Notes: a model not told the origin generated them from the sequence alone. A DNA stretch of 19,169 bases from DASXRC01 sp036506495 (GCA_036506495.1 DASXRQ010000234.1:1-19169); one strand, 5' to 3'. Positions 6,798 through 15,198 are shown, counted from the stretch's first letter. Numbers and translations: made by a program.

Positions 6798-8581
6798 CTC
6801 ACCGCCTCCCCGTCGCCCGCATCGGTCCGTCGCCGGCCGCCGACCCTGCGCAGCCGGCCGGCGACCGCGGCGACCATCGGCCGGACGTCGCGCCGGTCCA
6901 GCGGGTAGGCCACGCCGAGGAACACGACCACCACGACGACTCCGCACAGCATGCCCTGGATCACCGCGGCGGCGTCGTTCGGGGTGCCACCCAGGGCCGC
7001 GTCGAACCACCGCGCCGCCGTCCAGCCGGCCAGGCCGGCCGCCGCGGCCGCCGCCGAGCCGACCGCGGCCGCCCGACCGACACCGCCGAGCGCCGCGCGG
7101 CCGGCCCGCCGGGCCACGATAGCGAGCAGGACGACGCCGAGCACAGCCATGCCGATCGAGTTGGCCAGGCCGAGCGCCGGGACGCGCGCGGTCCGTGGGA
7201 GTTCCGCGGACAGGACGTACGCGGACGCGATGGCGACCGACCAGCCGACACCCGTGGCCAGCGCGGCAAGCCGGTTGTCGCCGCGGGCGTACAGCGCGCG
7301 GGACAGCAGGGCGAACAGGCCGTAGCCGAGCAGGCCGGGCGCGAACGCGATGATCCCGGCGGCGAGCCAGTTCACCGGGGCGCCGTCGAGCAGGAGCTGT
7401 GCCGCCGGGCCGGAGAGCGCGACGAGCGCGGCGGCGCCGAAGCAGCTGACCAGCAGCACCCCGCGGGCCGCGGCGGCGAGCGTGCGGGTGAACCGGTCCC
7501 GATCCTCCAGCGTGTGCGCGGCCGCGATCGTCGGGTAGCTCGCGGTCGCGATCGGCACGGCCAGCACCGCCCACGGAAGCAGGAACACCGCCTGCGCGAA
7601 GGCGTACGCCAGGTTCGTGCCCTTCGGCCCGCCCGAGGCGAGGTGCACCGCGATCAGCAGCGAGACCTGCTGGGCGGCCACGGTGGCGACCCCAGCCAGC
7701 GCCAGCCCGCCGACGCGGCGGCGGGCGTCGCCGTCGAACCCGTACCGGGGTCGCAGCCGCAGCCCGAGCCGCAGCGCGGGCACGAACACGGACAGCATCA
7801 GCACGGCGGCGGCCGCGGCGGTGCCGACCGCCAGGATCAGCTGTCCGCCCCGGCCGACCTGCGGCAGGTCGGCGCGCCGGCCCTCGACCAGGGCGAACGC
7901 GACGTAAGTGGCCATAGCGGTCAGGCTGGACAGCAGTGGGGCGACCGCCGGCCAGGCGAACCGCCGGTGTGCCTGGAGGACCCCGCCGAACACGATCGCG
8001 AGCCCGTACAGCGGCACCTGCACCGCCTGAACTTGCAGCATCAGCGTCCCGGCCGCGAGCTGGTGGGGGGTCGGATCCTGGAAGACCAGACTCATCACCG
8101 GCCCGGCCGCCACGGCCAGGAGCAGACCAAGCGGCACGAGCAGGGTCAGCGCCCAGGTGAGCAGCGCCGACGTCGTGGCGGACACCGTGGCCCGGTCGTG
8201 GGCGGCGATGGCACCGGCCAGCATCGGTACGACGAGCCCGGCCAGTGCGCCGCCGGCGACGATCTCGAAGATCGCGTTGGGAATCGCGCTGGCGGCGACG
8301 TAGATGTCGCCCAGGTTGGTGCCGCCGACCGCCGCGCCAAGGACGTAGTAGCGCGCGAAGCCGGCGACCCGGCTGGCCACCGTGAGGACCGCGATGAGCG
8401 CGGCCGCACCGGCGATCCGCGCCGCGTGCCGGCCGGCGGACGGCGGCACCTGGTCTTCGGTGTGGTCGACCCGGCCGGAAGCGGAGTGACGGTCGCCACC
8501 GGGGGCGACCCCGTCGGATCCGGCCACCACCCCGCGCGGATCGCTCCCGGCCGCGAGGCCGCCCTCGGCGGGCATGGTCAT
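6794..8581 (-). CDS. MurJ/MviN-type lipid-linked glycan flippase
   Basis: A 595-residue polytopic protein of the MOP exporter superfamily. After a hydrophilic, probably disordered N-terminus (about 1-52) it has the signature SRVAGFAR (70-77), GDIYVAASAIPNAIFEIVAGGAL and roughly 14 hydrophobic helices, as expected for MurJ. MurJ flips lipid II to the outer face of the membrane. It lacks the long cytoplasmic pseudokinase C-terminus of the mycobacterial MviN (from memory). Its neighbours are a polyprenyl-phosphate sugar transferase and a GT4, so it may be a paralogue that flips a different lipid-linked glycan. The ATG at 8581 overlaps the previous stop as ATGA; its own stop overlaps the GT4 start. 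I give no gene symbol because of the paralogy question. Confidence 0.9.
   Translation of the reverse strand: MTMPAEGGLAAGSDPRGVVAGSDGVAPGGDRHSASGRVDHTEDQVPPSAGRHAARIAGAAALIAVLTVASRVAGFARYYVLGAAVGGTNLGDIYVAASAIPNAIFEIVAGGALAGLVVPMLAGAIAAHDRATVSATTSALLTWALTLLVPLGLLLAVAAGPVMSLVFQDPTPHQLAAGTLMLQVQAVQVPLYGLAIVFGGVLQAHRRFAWPAVAPLLSSLTAMATYVAFALVEGRRADLPQVGRGGQLILAVGTAAAAAVLMLSVFVPALRLGLRLRPRYGFDGDARRRVGGLALAGVATVAAQQVSLLIAVHLASGGPKGTNLAYAFAQAVFLLPWAVLAVPIATASYPTIAAAHTLEDRDRFTRTLAAAARGVLLVSCFGAAALVALSGPAAQLLLDGAPVNWLAAGIIAFAPGLLGYGLFALLSRALYARGDNRLAALATGVGWSVAIASAYVLSAELPRTARVPALGLANSIGMAVLGVVLLAIVARRAGRAALGGVGRAAAVGSAAAAAAGLAGWTAARWFDAALGGTPNDAAAVIQGMLCGVVVVVVFLGVAYPLDRRDVRPMVAAVAGRLRRVGGRRRTDAGDGEAVS
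6805..6811 (-). promoter_or_regulatory. Ribosome binding site deciding the TTG start of the GT4 gene
   Basis: The minus strand reads GGGGAGG, 7 bases before the TTG at 6797 and inside the end of the murJ-like gene. No comparable site precedes the GTG at 6773, which is why the TTG is preferred. Confidence 0.6.
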
Positions 8582-9417
8582 TCGGTGCGCCGGCCCAGCG
8601 CGTCGAGCTCGCGCAGGCCGGGCGTGTTCGCGATGACCGTGGTGAAGCTGATCTTCTCGCTCGCCGCGGTCAGGCCGGCGACCGCGGCGAGGATGGCCGC
8701 CCGCCCGACGGGGCCGGTGCGGGCGGCCAGGCCGACGCCGAGCAGGGCGCCGAGCGCGTTGGCGCCCGTGTCACCCAGCATGATCTGTTCATTCAGGTCG
8801 GCCGGGAGCAGACCGGCGGCGGCGCCGACGGGTCCGGCCACGAGCCCGCCGGCCGGCCCGGGCATGAGCGGCCCGCCGAGCAGCACACCGGCCTTGAGCG
8901 CCCGCCCCGGGCGCAGGTCGAGCAGGTTGAACAGGTTCGCCGTCCCGGCGACGACGCCCGCTCCGAGCAGCGCGTCGACGCTGGCGGCCGGTCCGCGCCG
9001 GCGCCGGCCACGCCCGGCGCTCAGCAGGGCGGAGGCGGCCAGCCCGGCGGCACCGACACCCACGATCTTGACGAGGCCGCTCGTCACGCGCCCCTCCCGC
9101 AGCGCGGACACGTGACCGCGGAGGCCCTTGGCCTTGTGCTCTGGCCGCTGGCCGACCACGTCGTCGTACAGTCCGACCGCGCCCGCCCCGAGGCCGGCGG
9201 TGAGCGCCGCGGCGGCGCGCGCCGGGTCGCCCGCGCCGAGCGCGGCGGTGATCGAGGCCGCCGCGGCCAGGGCCGGGCCGCCCGTGAGCGTGACCGTGCG
9301 GCCGCGGTAGTTGGTGCGTTCCAGCTGGTCCGCCCGCCGGGCGAGGGCGAACCCGCGCAGGGCGACGCGGGCCGCGATCGCGCCCGCGCCGATCAGCAGG
9401 AGCCGGGCGGCGTTCAC
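8578..9417 (-). CDS. MraY/WecA-like polyprenyl-phosphate sugar-1-phosphate transferase, divergent
   Basis: A 279-residue multi-helix membrane protein. Several features match the polyprenyl-phosphate N-acetylhexosamine-1-phosphate transferase family: RTNYRGRTVTLTGG near the N-terminus, the paired aspartates in GLYDDVVG (D85, D86) that bind metal in MraY, KGLRGH (97-102), NLFNLLDLRPGRALK (161-175) resembling the conserved Asn/Asp loop, and GDTGAN (215-220) resembling the GDxGS motif. It is shorter than the usual 320-360 residues. It probably loads a sugar phosphate onto undecaprenyl or decaprenyl phosphate, the first step of glycan assembly. The GTG at 9417 overlaps the steB-like stop as GTGA. 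Because the motifs are divergent, the activity is inference. Confidence 0.72.
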   Translation of the reverse strand: MNAARLLLIGAGAIAARVALRGFALARRADQLERTNYRGRTVTLTGGPALAAAASITAALGAGDPARAAAALTAGLGAGAVGLYDDVVGQRPEHKAKGLRGHVSALREGRVTSGLVKIVGVGAAGLAASALLSAGRGRRRRGPAASVDALLGAGVVAGTANLFNLLDLRPGRALKAGVLLGGPLMPGPAGGLVAGPVGAAAGLLPADLNEQIMLGDTGANALGALLGVGLAARTGPVGRAAILAAVAGLTAASEKISFTTVIANTPGLRELDALGRRTE

Positions 9418-10343
9418 CCCTTCGGCTCGGGCAGCAGCGAGGTCGCGCCCGCCCCCACGCCGTAGTGCCCGGCCTGACCGCTGCCGATCAGCGCCGCCAG
9501 CGCGAGCGCGGCGACCAGCTGGCCCTGCGCGGTGGAGCCGTTGTCGACCGTGGAGATCGTCTTACTCAACGCCGGGTCGGCCCGCACCTGCGAAACCACG
9601 TTCCCGTCGCCGGATCCGCTGCCAGCCACGACGGCGACGCCGGCCTTGTCGAACTGCTCCACCATCGTGACGACTGCGTCGTTCTTGGCGCCCGCGTCGT
9701 GGTCGACGTAGGGCAGGCCCGAGACAACGACCACGGCCTCCGCCGGACCGGTCACCTTCTCCTCCTCGGTGAGGTAGCCGGCCTTGTCGTACGCCGTGAG
9801 CACCGCACGCCTATCCGCGTCGGGCACCGCCGGCACCCGATCGAGCAGGACGGTTGCGAGCAGGGCACTGGACGTCTCGACGCCCTTGCTGTTCTTCGGC
9901 AGGTCGGTGACCGACACGCTGGGCGGGGTCGCGCGGCTGGCGAGGTCGAGCAGCTCGATGCTCTTCTGCGGATCGGCCAGGGCGTCCCGCACGTCCACCC
10001 GGCCGGTGATCTTCGCGCCCGCCGTCGTCAGCATCTTCGTGACGCCGTCGACGGAGTCCTTGCCGGTGGGCAGGGTCAGCAGGAGGACCCGGCGGCCCGC
10101 GAGCGAGCTGCCGAGCATCAGCGGCGCCGCCTCGGTGGCGAACTTCTCCTCCTGGTTGACCTCCTCGGTCAACAGGTCCACCTGCTCGCGCAGCTGCCTA
10201 TTGTCCTTGCCGAGGGCGTCCACGGAGCCCTTGAGCGAGTCCGCCACCGGCCCGTTGAGCGCCGCGGTGCCCACGACCAGGCCGATCGCCAGGGCCAGGA
10301 ACACCGCGGTGAGCGACACCACGTGGTACCGGAAATTGATCAC
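9414..10343 (-). CDS. steB: SteB/MctB-family envelope protein
   Basis: A 309-residue protein that starts MINFRYHVVSLTAVFLALAIG, the characteristic opening of the family known as MctB (Rv1698, copper-related) in mycobacteria and SteB in Corynebacterium. One transmembrane helix (8-28) is followed by a coiled coil (about 35-70) with the heptad-like DNRQLREQVDLLTEEVNQEE, then an extracytoplasmic alpha/beta domain. In Corynebacterium, SteA and SteB form a complex at the septum that promotes peptidoglycan hydrolase activity. That role is a better guess here than copper transport, because the steA-like gene lies 22 bases upstream and an envelope-glycan cassette follows with an overlap. The GTG start at 10343 lacks a strong Shine-Dalgarno. 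Symbol assigned by homology and synteny. Confidence 0.85.
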   Translation of the reverse strand: MINFRYHVVSLTAVFLALAIGLVVGTAALNGPVADSLKGSVDALGKDNRQLREQVDLLTEEVNQEEKFATEAAPLMLGSSLAGRRVLLLTLPTGKDSVDGVTKMLTTAGAKITGRVDVRDALADPQKSIELLDLASRATPPSVSVTDLPKNSKGVETSSALLATVLLDRVPAVPDADRRAVLTAYDKAGYLTEEEKVTGPAEAVVVVSGLPYVDHDAGAKNDAVVTMVEQFDKAGVAVVAGSGSGDGNVVSQVRADPALSKTISTVDNGSTAQGQLVAALALAALIGSGQAGHYGVGAGATSLLPEPKG

Positions 10344-10365
10344 GCCAGGAAGCCTTAGTTCGGGG

Positions 10366-11556
10366 TCAGAAGATTTGGGAGAACAGCTGTCGCAGCTGGA
10401 AGACCAGATTGTCCCACCACTCCGAGACCACAGCGAGGTAGGCCTTGCCGACCGTGGACACGGCCACGGCGGCGGCCATCGCGGCGATCGCCGACAGGAC
10501 GAGCAGCAGCAGGGACGAGCCCGAGATGCTCTGCCGGTACAACCGGCTCACGCCCTTCGCGTCCACGAGCTTGCCGCCGACCTTGAGCCGGGTCAGGAAG
10601 GTCGACGCCATGCCGCCGCGGCCCTTGTCGAGGAACTCGACGAGCGTCGCGTGGGTGCCGACGGCCACGATCAGCGACGCACCCCGCTCGTCGGCCAGCA
10701 GCATCGCGATGTCCTCGCTGGTGGCCGCGGCCGGAAACGTGATCGCCGGCACGCCCAGCCGGTCGACCCGGGCGAGCCCGGGGGCCCGACCGTCCGGATA
10801 GGCGTGGACGATCACCTCGGCGCCGCAGGACAGGACGTCGTCGGTGACGGAATCCATGTCGCCGACGATCATGTCAGGGGTGTACCCAGCCTCGACCAGC
10901 GCGTCCGCGCCACCGTCGACGCCGATGAGGACCGGCTTGAACTCGCGGATGTAGGGGCGCAGCACGTCGAGGTCGTCCTTGTAGTCGTACCCGCGAACCA
11001 CGATCAGGCAGTGCCGGCCGGCGATCTGCGTCTGGACGTCGGGCACGCCGACGCCGTCGAAGAACAGGTCCCGCTCCTGCTTCAGGTACTCCATCGTGTT
11101 GGCCGCGAATGCCTCGAGCTGGACGGACAGCCCCTCCCGGGCATCGGCCATCGCCTTGCCGACGGTCTCCGCGTCCTGGCGGACGCCGGGCCCGATCGGC
11201 TCGCGGCCGACGAAGACGGTGTTGCCCTCGACGCGGACGGTGTCGCCCTCGCCCAGCCGCTCGAACAGGACCTCGCCGAGGTCGTCCACCAGCGGGATGC
11301 CCGCCTGAACCAGGACCTCGGGGCCGAGATTGGGATAACGGCCCGAAATCGACGGTTTCGCGTTGAGCACCGCCACCACGCCGGCCGCGGCCAGCGAATC
11401 GGCGGCGACCCGGTCCAGATCGACATGGTCGATCACCGCGATATCGCCCGGCCGCAGCCGCCCGACCAGGCGCTTCGTGCGTCGGTCGAGGCGCGCGGTG
11501 CCGGTCAGTATGCCCGGTTCCGCGCTCCGGGTGCGGCGCAGAGTGGGAAGACGCAT
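10366..11556 (-). CDS. steA: SteA-family septation protein (thiamine-pyrophosphokinase-like fold)
   Basis: A 396-residue protein with a large cytoplasmic region and one transmembrane helix near the end (about 347-367). Residues 185-300 resemble the catalytic fold of thiamine pyrophosphokinase, with IGVDGGADAL (211-220) and DMIVGDMDSV (228-237). This is typical of the Rv1697/SteA family, which is not thought to be a true pyrophosphokinase. In Corynebacterium SteA partners with SteB in cell separation. I chose ATG at 11556 because an AGGA lies about 8 bases upstream; the ATG three codons earlier would overlap that site. It is preceded by a 117-base gap containing an inverted repeat, so it may have its own promoter and head the envelope operon that continues through the glycan cassette. 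Confidence 0.88.
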   Translation of the reverse strand: MRLPTLRRTRSAEPGILTGTARLDRRTKRLVGRLRPGDIAVIDHVDLDRVAADSLAAAGVVAVLNAKPSISGRYPNLGPEVLVQAGIPLVDDLGEVLFERLGEGDTVRVEGNTVFVGREPIGPGVRQDAETVGKAMADAREGLSVQLEAFAANTMEYLKQERDLFFDGVGVPDVQTQIAGRHCLIVVRGYDYKDDLDVLRPYIREFKPVLIGVDGGADALVEAGYTPDMIVGDMDSVTDDVLSCGAEVIVHAYPDGRAPGLARVDRLGVPAITFPAAATSEDIAMLLADERGASLIVAVGTHATLVEFLDKGRGGMASTFLTRLKVGGKLVDAKGVSRLYRQSISGSSLLLLVLSAIAAMAAAVAVSTVGKAYLAVVSEWWDNLVFQLRQLFSQIF

Positions 11557-11604
11557 CGTGACCATCCTGGCATGCCCCGCCGACAATTACCGCGCGACTT
11601 GTGT

Positions 11605-11626
11605 CCGGTTGCCGCGTACCAACCGG
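11605..11626. promoter_or_regulatory. Inverted repeat in the recN-steA gap
   Basis: CCGGTTG and CAACCGG, perfect 7-bp complements, flank an 8-base centre. The site lies about 50 bases upstream of the steA start. It could be an operator for the envelope operon or a hairpin in its leader; there is no adjacent T-run to make it a terminator. Confidence 0.35.
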
Positions 11627-11673
11627 TAGAGCGGATGGAGCGTGGCGCAGATCACCCGTCCAGCACCGCGACG

Positions 11674-13434
11674 CTACCGGGGCGCCTTCTCGCGGGCGGC
11701 CACCGCGAGCAGCTCCTCGGCGTGCGCGATGCCCAGGTCGGAGTCGGGCAGCCCGGCCAGCATCCGGGCCAGCTCGCGCGCGCGGTCGGTGTCCTCCACC
11801 ACCCGGACGCCGCTGGTCGTGACGGCGCCGTCGACGTCCTTCTCGACCACGAGGTGACGGTCGGCGAACGCCGCCACCTGGGGCAGGTGGGTGACCACCA
11901 GCACCTGGTGGTTGCGGGCCAGCCGCGCCAGTCGGCGCCCGACCTCCACCGCCGCCTGGCCGCCGACGCCGGCGTCCACCTCGTCGAATACCAGCGTGGG
12001 CGGGCCGCCCGCGCCGGCGAACACCACCTCGATCGCGAGCATCACCCGGGACAACTCGCCGCCCGACGCGCCCCGCTGCAGCGGCAGCGCCGGCGCACCC
12101 GGGTGCGCGTGCAGCCGGATCTCCACCTCGTCGACTCCGTCGGCGGTCACGCCCACCGGGGCGCCGCCGACCTCCAGGGTCGGCTCGTCCCGGCCGGCGG
12201 GCCGCGCCAGCACGGACACCTCGATCCGGGCACGCGGCATCGCGAGGCTGACCAGCTCGACCGTGACGTGCTCGGCGAACCGACTCGCCGCCTCCCGCCG
12301 CGCGGCCGAGAGCCTTCCGGCCAGCCCAGCGACCTCGCCGGCCAGCCGCAGCCGCTCCCGGTCGAGTTCCTCGAGCACGTCGTCGGACGTGTCGAGCTCG
12401 GCGAGCCGGGTGCGGGCCCGGTCGGCCCAGGCGATCACGCCGTCCACGTCCTCGGCGTACTTGCGAGTCAGGGAGCGCAGGGCGGCCCGGCGCTCGTAGA
12501 CAGCCTGCAGCCGCGCCGGGTCGGCGTCGAGGCTGTCCAGGTACGCGGAGAGCTCGGCGGCCACGTCACCGACCAGCGTGGCCGCCTCCTCCAGCCGCCC
12601 GGCCAGCTCGCCGAGCTTGCCGTCCACACTGGACTGTGCCTCGAGCGTGCGGCGCGCGGTGCCGAGCAGGCCTCCGGCGTCCGGCACGTCGTCACCCGAC
12701 TCGGCGGCTCCGGCGACTGCCTGGTACGCCAGCTGCGCCGCGGTGCGAAGCCCCTCCGAGTGCTCCAGCCGCTGCGCCTCGGCGCGCAGCTCCTCGTCCT
12801 CGTTCGGCTGCGGGTCGACGCGGGTGATCTCGTCGAGCCCGAGCCGCAGCAGGTCGGCCTCCTGGTGGCGTTCCCGCGCGTTGCGCCGCCGGTCGGCCAG
12901 ATCCTCGGCGACGCGACGCCACTGGGCGTACGCCTCTCGGAAGGTCTCCAGCAACTTCTCGTGCTCGGGCCCGGCGAACCGGTCGAGCGCGGCGCGTTGC
13001 TCGGCCGGCCGCAGCAGCCGCAGCTGGTCGGCCTGGCCGTGAACCGCCACCACGTGCTCGCCAACCTCGCCGAGCACGGAGACCGGGGTACTGCGGCCAC
13101 CGACGTACGCCCGGGACCGGCCCTCGACGGTCACCGTGCGGCTGAGCAGGACGGCGCCGTCGTCGTCCTGGTCCGCGCCGGCCTCCGCGATGCGTGACTG
13201 GACGGCGGTCGCGTGCGGCTCGGCCAGCCGCAGCCGGCCCTCGACCACCGCACGCCCCGGCTCCGCGCGGACCCGACCGGCGTCGGCGCGCCCGCCGAAG
13301 AGCAGGCCCAGGCCGGTCACCACCATCGTCTTGCCCGCGCCGGTCTCGCCCGTGAGGACGTTCATCCCCCGGGTCAGGTGGAGCGTCGTGTCCTCGATGA
13401 CCCCGAGTCCGGCGATGCGCAGCTCCTCCAGCAC
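11674..13434 (-). CDS. recN: DNA repair protein RecN
   Basis: A 586-residue SMC-like ATPase acting in double-strand break repair. It begins VLEELRIAGLGVIEDTTLHL and has Walker A GETGAGKT (29-36) followed by the RecN-specific GLGLLFGGRAD. A long central coiled-coil region contains many Glu/Arg/Leu residues. Near the C-terminus are the ABC signature RGASGGELSRVMLA, Walker B LVFDEVDAGVGG and the switch VLVVTHLPQVAAFADRH. The GTG at 13434 fits the family N-terminus, though the Shine-Dalgarno is poor; the open frame upstream is a shadow of nadK. No LexA/SOS-type box (TCGAAC-n4-GTTCGA) is visible in the 31 bases to nadK, so expression probably comes from the upstream operon. Confidence 0.96.
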   Translation of the reverse strand: MLEELRIAGLGVIEDTTLHLTRGMNVLTGETGAGKTMVVTGLGLLFGGRADAGRVRAEPGRAVVEGRLRLAEPHATAVQSRIAEAGADQDDDGAVLLSRTVTVEGRSRAYVGGRSTPVSVLGEVGEHVVAVHGQADQLRLLRPAEQRAALDRFAGPEHEKLLETFREAYAQWRRVAEDLADRRRNARERHQEADLLRLGLDEITRVDPQPNEDEELRAEAQRLEHSEGLRTAAQLAYQAVAGAAESGDDVPDAGGLLGTARRTLEAQSSVDGKLGELAGRLEEAATLVGDVAAELSAYLDSLDADPARLQAVYERRAALRSLTRKYAEDVDGVIAWADRARTRLAELDTSDDVLEELDRERLRLAGEVAGLAGRLSAARREAASRFAEHVTVELVSLAMPRARIEVSVLARPAGRDEPTLEVGGAPVGVTADGVDEVEIRLHAHPGAPALPLQRGASGGELSRVMLAIEVVFAGAGGPPTLVFDEVDAGVGGQAAVEVGRRLARLARNHQVLVVTHLPQVAAFADRHLVVEKDVDGAVTTSGVRVVEDTDRARELARMLAGLPDSDLGIAHAEELLAVAAREKAPR

Positions 13435-13465
13435 AGCCCCAGACAGTAGCCGCGCCCGATGACAG

Positions 13466-14371
13466 TTAGCCAGCAGCCGGCCCGCCCGGCGGTGGAACGC
13501 TGCGCCAGCCGCCCACCGGGAGGCCGAACTTGGCCACGAGACGATCGGTGAACGGGCTCGGGTGCAGCCGCACGACGCGCACCGGCAGCGCGCCGCGCCG
13601 GACGGTGACCCGGACGCCGGGCGGCAGGTCGAAGACGCGCCGCCCGTCGCAGCACAGCACCGCGCGTGACGTGTACGGCGCGACGGAGACCACGATCGTT
13701 GAGGTGGGCGCCGTGACCAGCGGTCGGCTGAACAGGGCGTGCGCGCTGATGGGCACCAGAAGCAGCGCCTCAACCTCCGGCCACACGACCGGGCCGCCGG
13801 CGGAGAAGGCGTACGCGGTGGAGCCGGTGGGCGTCGCGCAGACGACCCCGTCGCAGCCGTAGCGCGACAGCGGCCGGCCGTCGACGTCGACGAGCACCTC
13901 GAGCATCCGCTCGCGGGCGCTCTTCTCGACGCTGACCTCGTTGAGCGCCCAGGACTGCGCTATCTGGAGGCCGTCCATCTCGGCGGTGACGTCGAGGGTG
14001 AGTCGCTCGTCCACCGTGTACGCCCGCGCGACGACGTCGGCGACCGCGCGGTCCAGGTCGTCGATCTCGGCCTCGGCGAGAAACCCCACCTTGCCGAGGT
14101 TGATGCCGAGCAGTGGCGCCTTCGCCGGCCTGGCCAGCTCGGCCGCGCGCAGCAGGGTGCCGTCGCCACCGAGCGCGAACACGATCTCGGTGCTCTCCGC
14201 GGCGGCGGGTCCGTGCACCGGAACGACGCCGTGCAGGTCGAGGTCGTGCGCCTCCTCGGCCACGACCCGGACCTCGAACCCGGCGGCGATCAGGTCGCGC
14301 GCGACGGTCCTGGCGTGCTCGGTGCTGCGTCGCCGCCCGGTGTGCGTCACCAGGAGCGCTGCTCGGCCCAT
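13466..14371 (-). CDS. nadK: NAD kinase
   Basis: A 301-residue NAD kinase (PpnK), which phosphorylates NAD to NADP using ATP or polyphosphate. It shows the GGDGT motif (68-72) with LLRAAE, the LGINLGKVGFLAE segment, WALNEVSVEK with the conserved Asn-Glu, and the NAD-binding CDGVVCATPTGSTAYAFSAGG. The ATG at 14371 shares its A with the tlyA TGA stop (TGATG) and is preceded by GAGGAGG four bases upstream. A GTG immediately before it would sit too close to that site. Length is normal. The tlyA-nadK-recN order is a conserved actinobacterial arrangement. Confidence 0.96.
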   Translation of the reverse strand: MGRAALLVTHTGRRRSTEHARTVARDLIAAGFEVRVVAEEAHDLDLHGVVPVHGPAAAESTEIVFALGGDGTLLRAAELARPAKAPLLGINLGKVGFLAEAEIDDLDRAVADVVARAYTVDERLTLDVTAEMDGLQIAQSWALNEVSVEKSARERMLEVLVDVDGRPLSRYGCDGVVCATPTGSTAYAFSAGGPVVWPEVEALLLVPISAHALFSRPLVTAPTSTIVVSVAPYTSRAVLCCDGRRVFDLPPGVRVTVRRGALPVRVVRLHPSPFTDRLVAKFGLPVGGWRSVPPPGGPAAG

Positions 14372-15180
14372 CACGCCTCCTCTGCCGCAGACACCGCCGC
14401 GCGGACCGCGACCTCGTCGGCGGGCTGCGCGTCCCGGCGAAGCCACACGAAGAACTCGACGTTCCCGCTGGGCCCCCGCAGCGGACTCGCCACCGTGCCG
14501 GCGACCCCGAGTCCCAGCCGTTCGGCGACCGCCGCGACGGCAAGGATCGCCTCGGCCCGCAACGCGGGGTCTCGCACGACGCCGCCGGCGCCGACCCGAT
14601 CCTTCCCAACCTCGAACTGCGGCTTGACCATCAGGACCAGGTCGCCGTCCGGCTCCGTGCAGGCGGCCAGGGCCGGCAACACCAACCGCAGCGAGATGAA
14701 CGACAGGTCCCCGACGGTCAGAGCGACCGGGCCGCCGATCGCCTCCGCGGTGAGGGTACGCACGTTGGTGCGCTCGTGGACGCGTACCCTGCCCTCGTTC
14801 CGCAGCGCCCAGGCGAGCTGGCCGTAACCGACGTCGACGGCGACCACCTCGGCGGCGCCGGCGCGTAGCAGCACGTCGGTGAAACCACCGGTGGATGCGC
14901 CGGCGTCCAGGCAGCGCCGGCCGGCCACCGCGAGCCCGCGCGGCCCGAACGCGGCCAGCGCCCCGGCCAGCTTGTGCCCGCCCCGCGAAACGTACTCGCG
15001 CGCCGGATCCTCGCCGCGGACGCGCACCGCGTCCGCGGGGTCGACCATCGCGGCCGCCTTGCTGGCGGGCGCGCCGCGGACGTCGACTCGGCCGGCCTCG
15101 ATCAGCGCGGCGGCCTGCTCGCGCGAGCGGGCGAGGCCACGGCGGACGAGCTCGGCGTCCAGGCGGCTGCGGCGTGCCAT
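14371..15180 (-). CDS. tlyA: TlyA-family rRNA 2'-O-methyltransferase
   Basis: A 269-residue protein with an N-terminal S4 RNA-binding domain (about 5-62, RSRLDAELVRRGLARSREQ) and an FtsJ-like methyltransferase domain. The SAM site is CLDAGASTGGFTD (90-102). The K-D-K-E catalytic tetrad seems intact: K70 in RGGHK, D158 in VGDLSF, K186 in MVKPQFE, E242 in NVEFF. TlyA methylates ribose at one cytidine in 16S and one in 23S rRNA in mycobacteria; loss gives capreomycin/viomycin resistance. The older haemolysin annotation is not needed. The ATG at 15180 has no visible Shine-Dalgarno, and the 18-base gap to the previous gene suggests translation depends on upstream ribosomes. Confidence 0.95.
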   Translation of the reverse strand: MARRSRLDAELVRRGLARSREQAAALIEAGRVDVRGAPASKAAAMVDPADAVRVRGEDPAREYVSRGGHKLAGALAAFGPRGLAVAGRRCLDAGASTGGFTDVLLRAGAAEVVAVDVGYGQLAWALRNEGRVRVHERTNVRTLTAEAIGGPVALTVGDLSFISLRLVLPALAACTEPDGDLVLMVKPQFEVGKDRVGAGGVVRDPALRAEAILAVAAVAERLGLGVAGTVASPLRGPSGNVEFFVWLRRDAQPADEVAVRAAVSAAEEA

Positions 15181-15198
15181 GTTCGCGGGCGCGGCCGG

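Noticed and set aside
6785..9115. Plus-strand open frame of about 776 codons
   Set aside because: Antisense shadow of the MurJ-like and MraY-like genes; the composition is Arg/Gly/Asp/Gln-rich with no domain.
9784..13197. A very long plus-strand open frame of over 1,100 codons
   Set aside because: It lies antisense to steB, steA and recN, all firmly identified. Its product is a low-information mix of Arg, His, Gly, Val and Asp, as expected when high-GC3 genes are read on the opposite strand.
13435..13465. SOS (LexA) box in front of recN
   Set aside because: No TCGAAC-n4-GTTCGA-like sequence is present in the gap or the adjacent nadK end.
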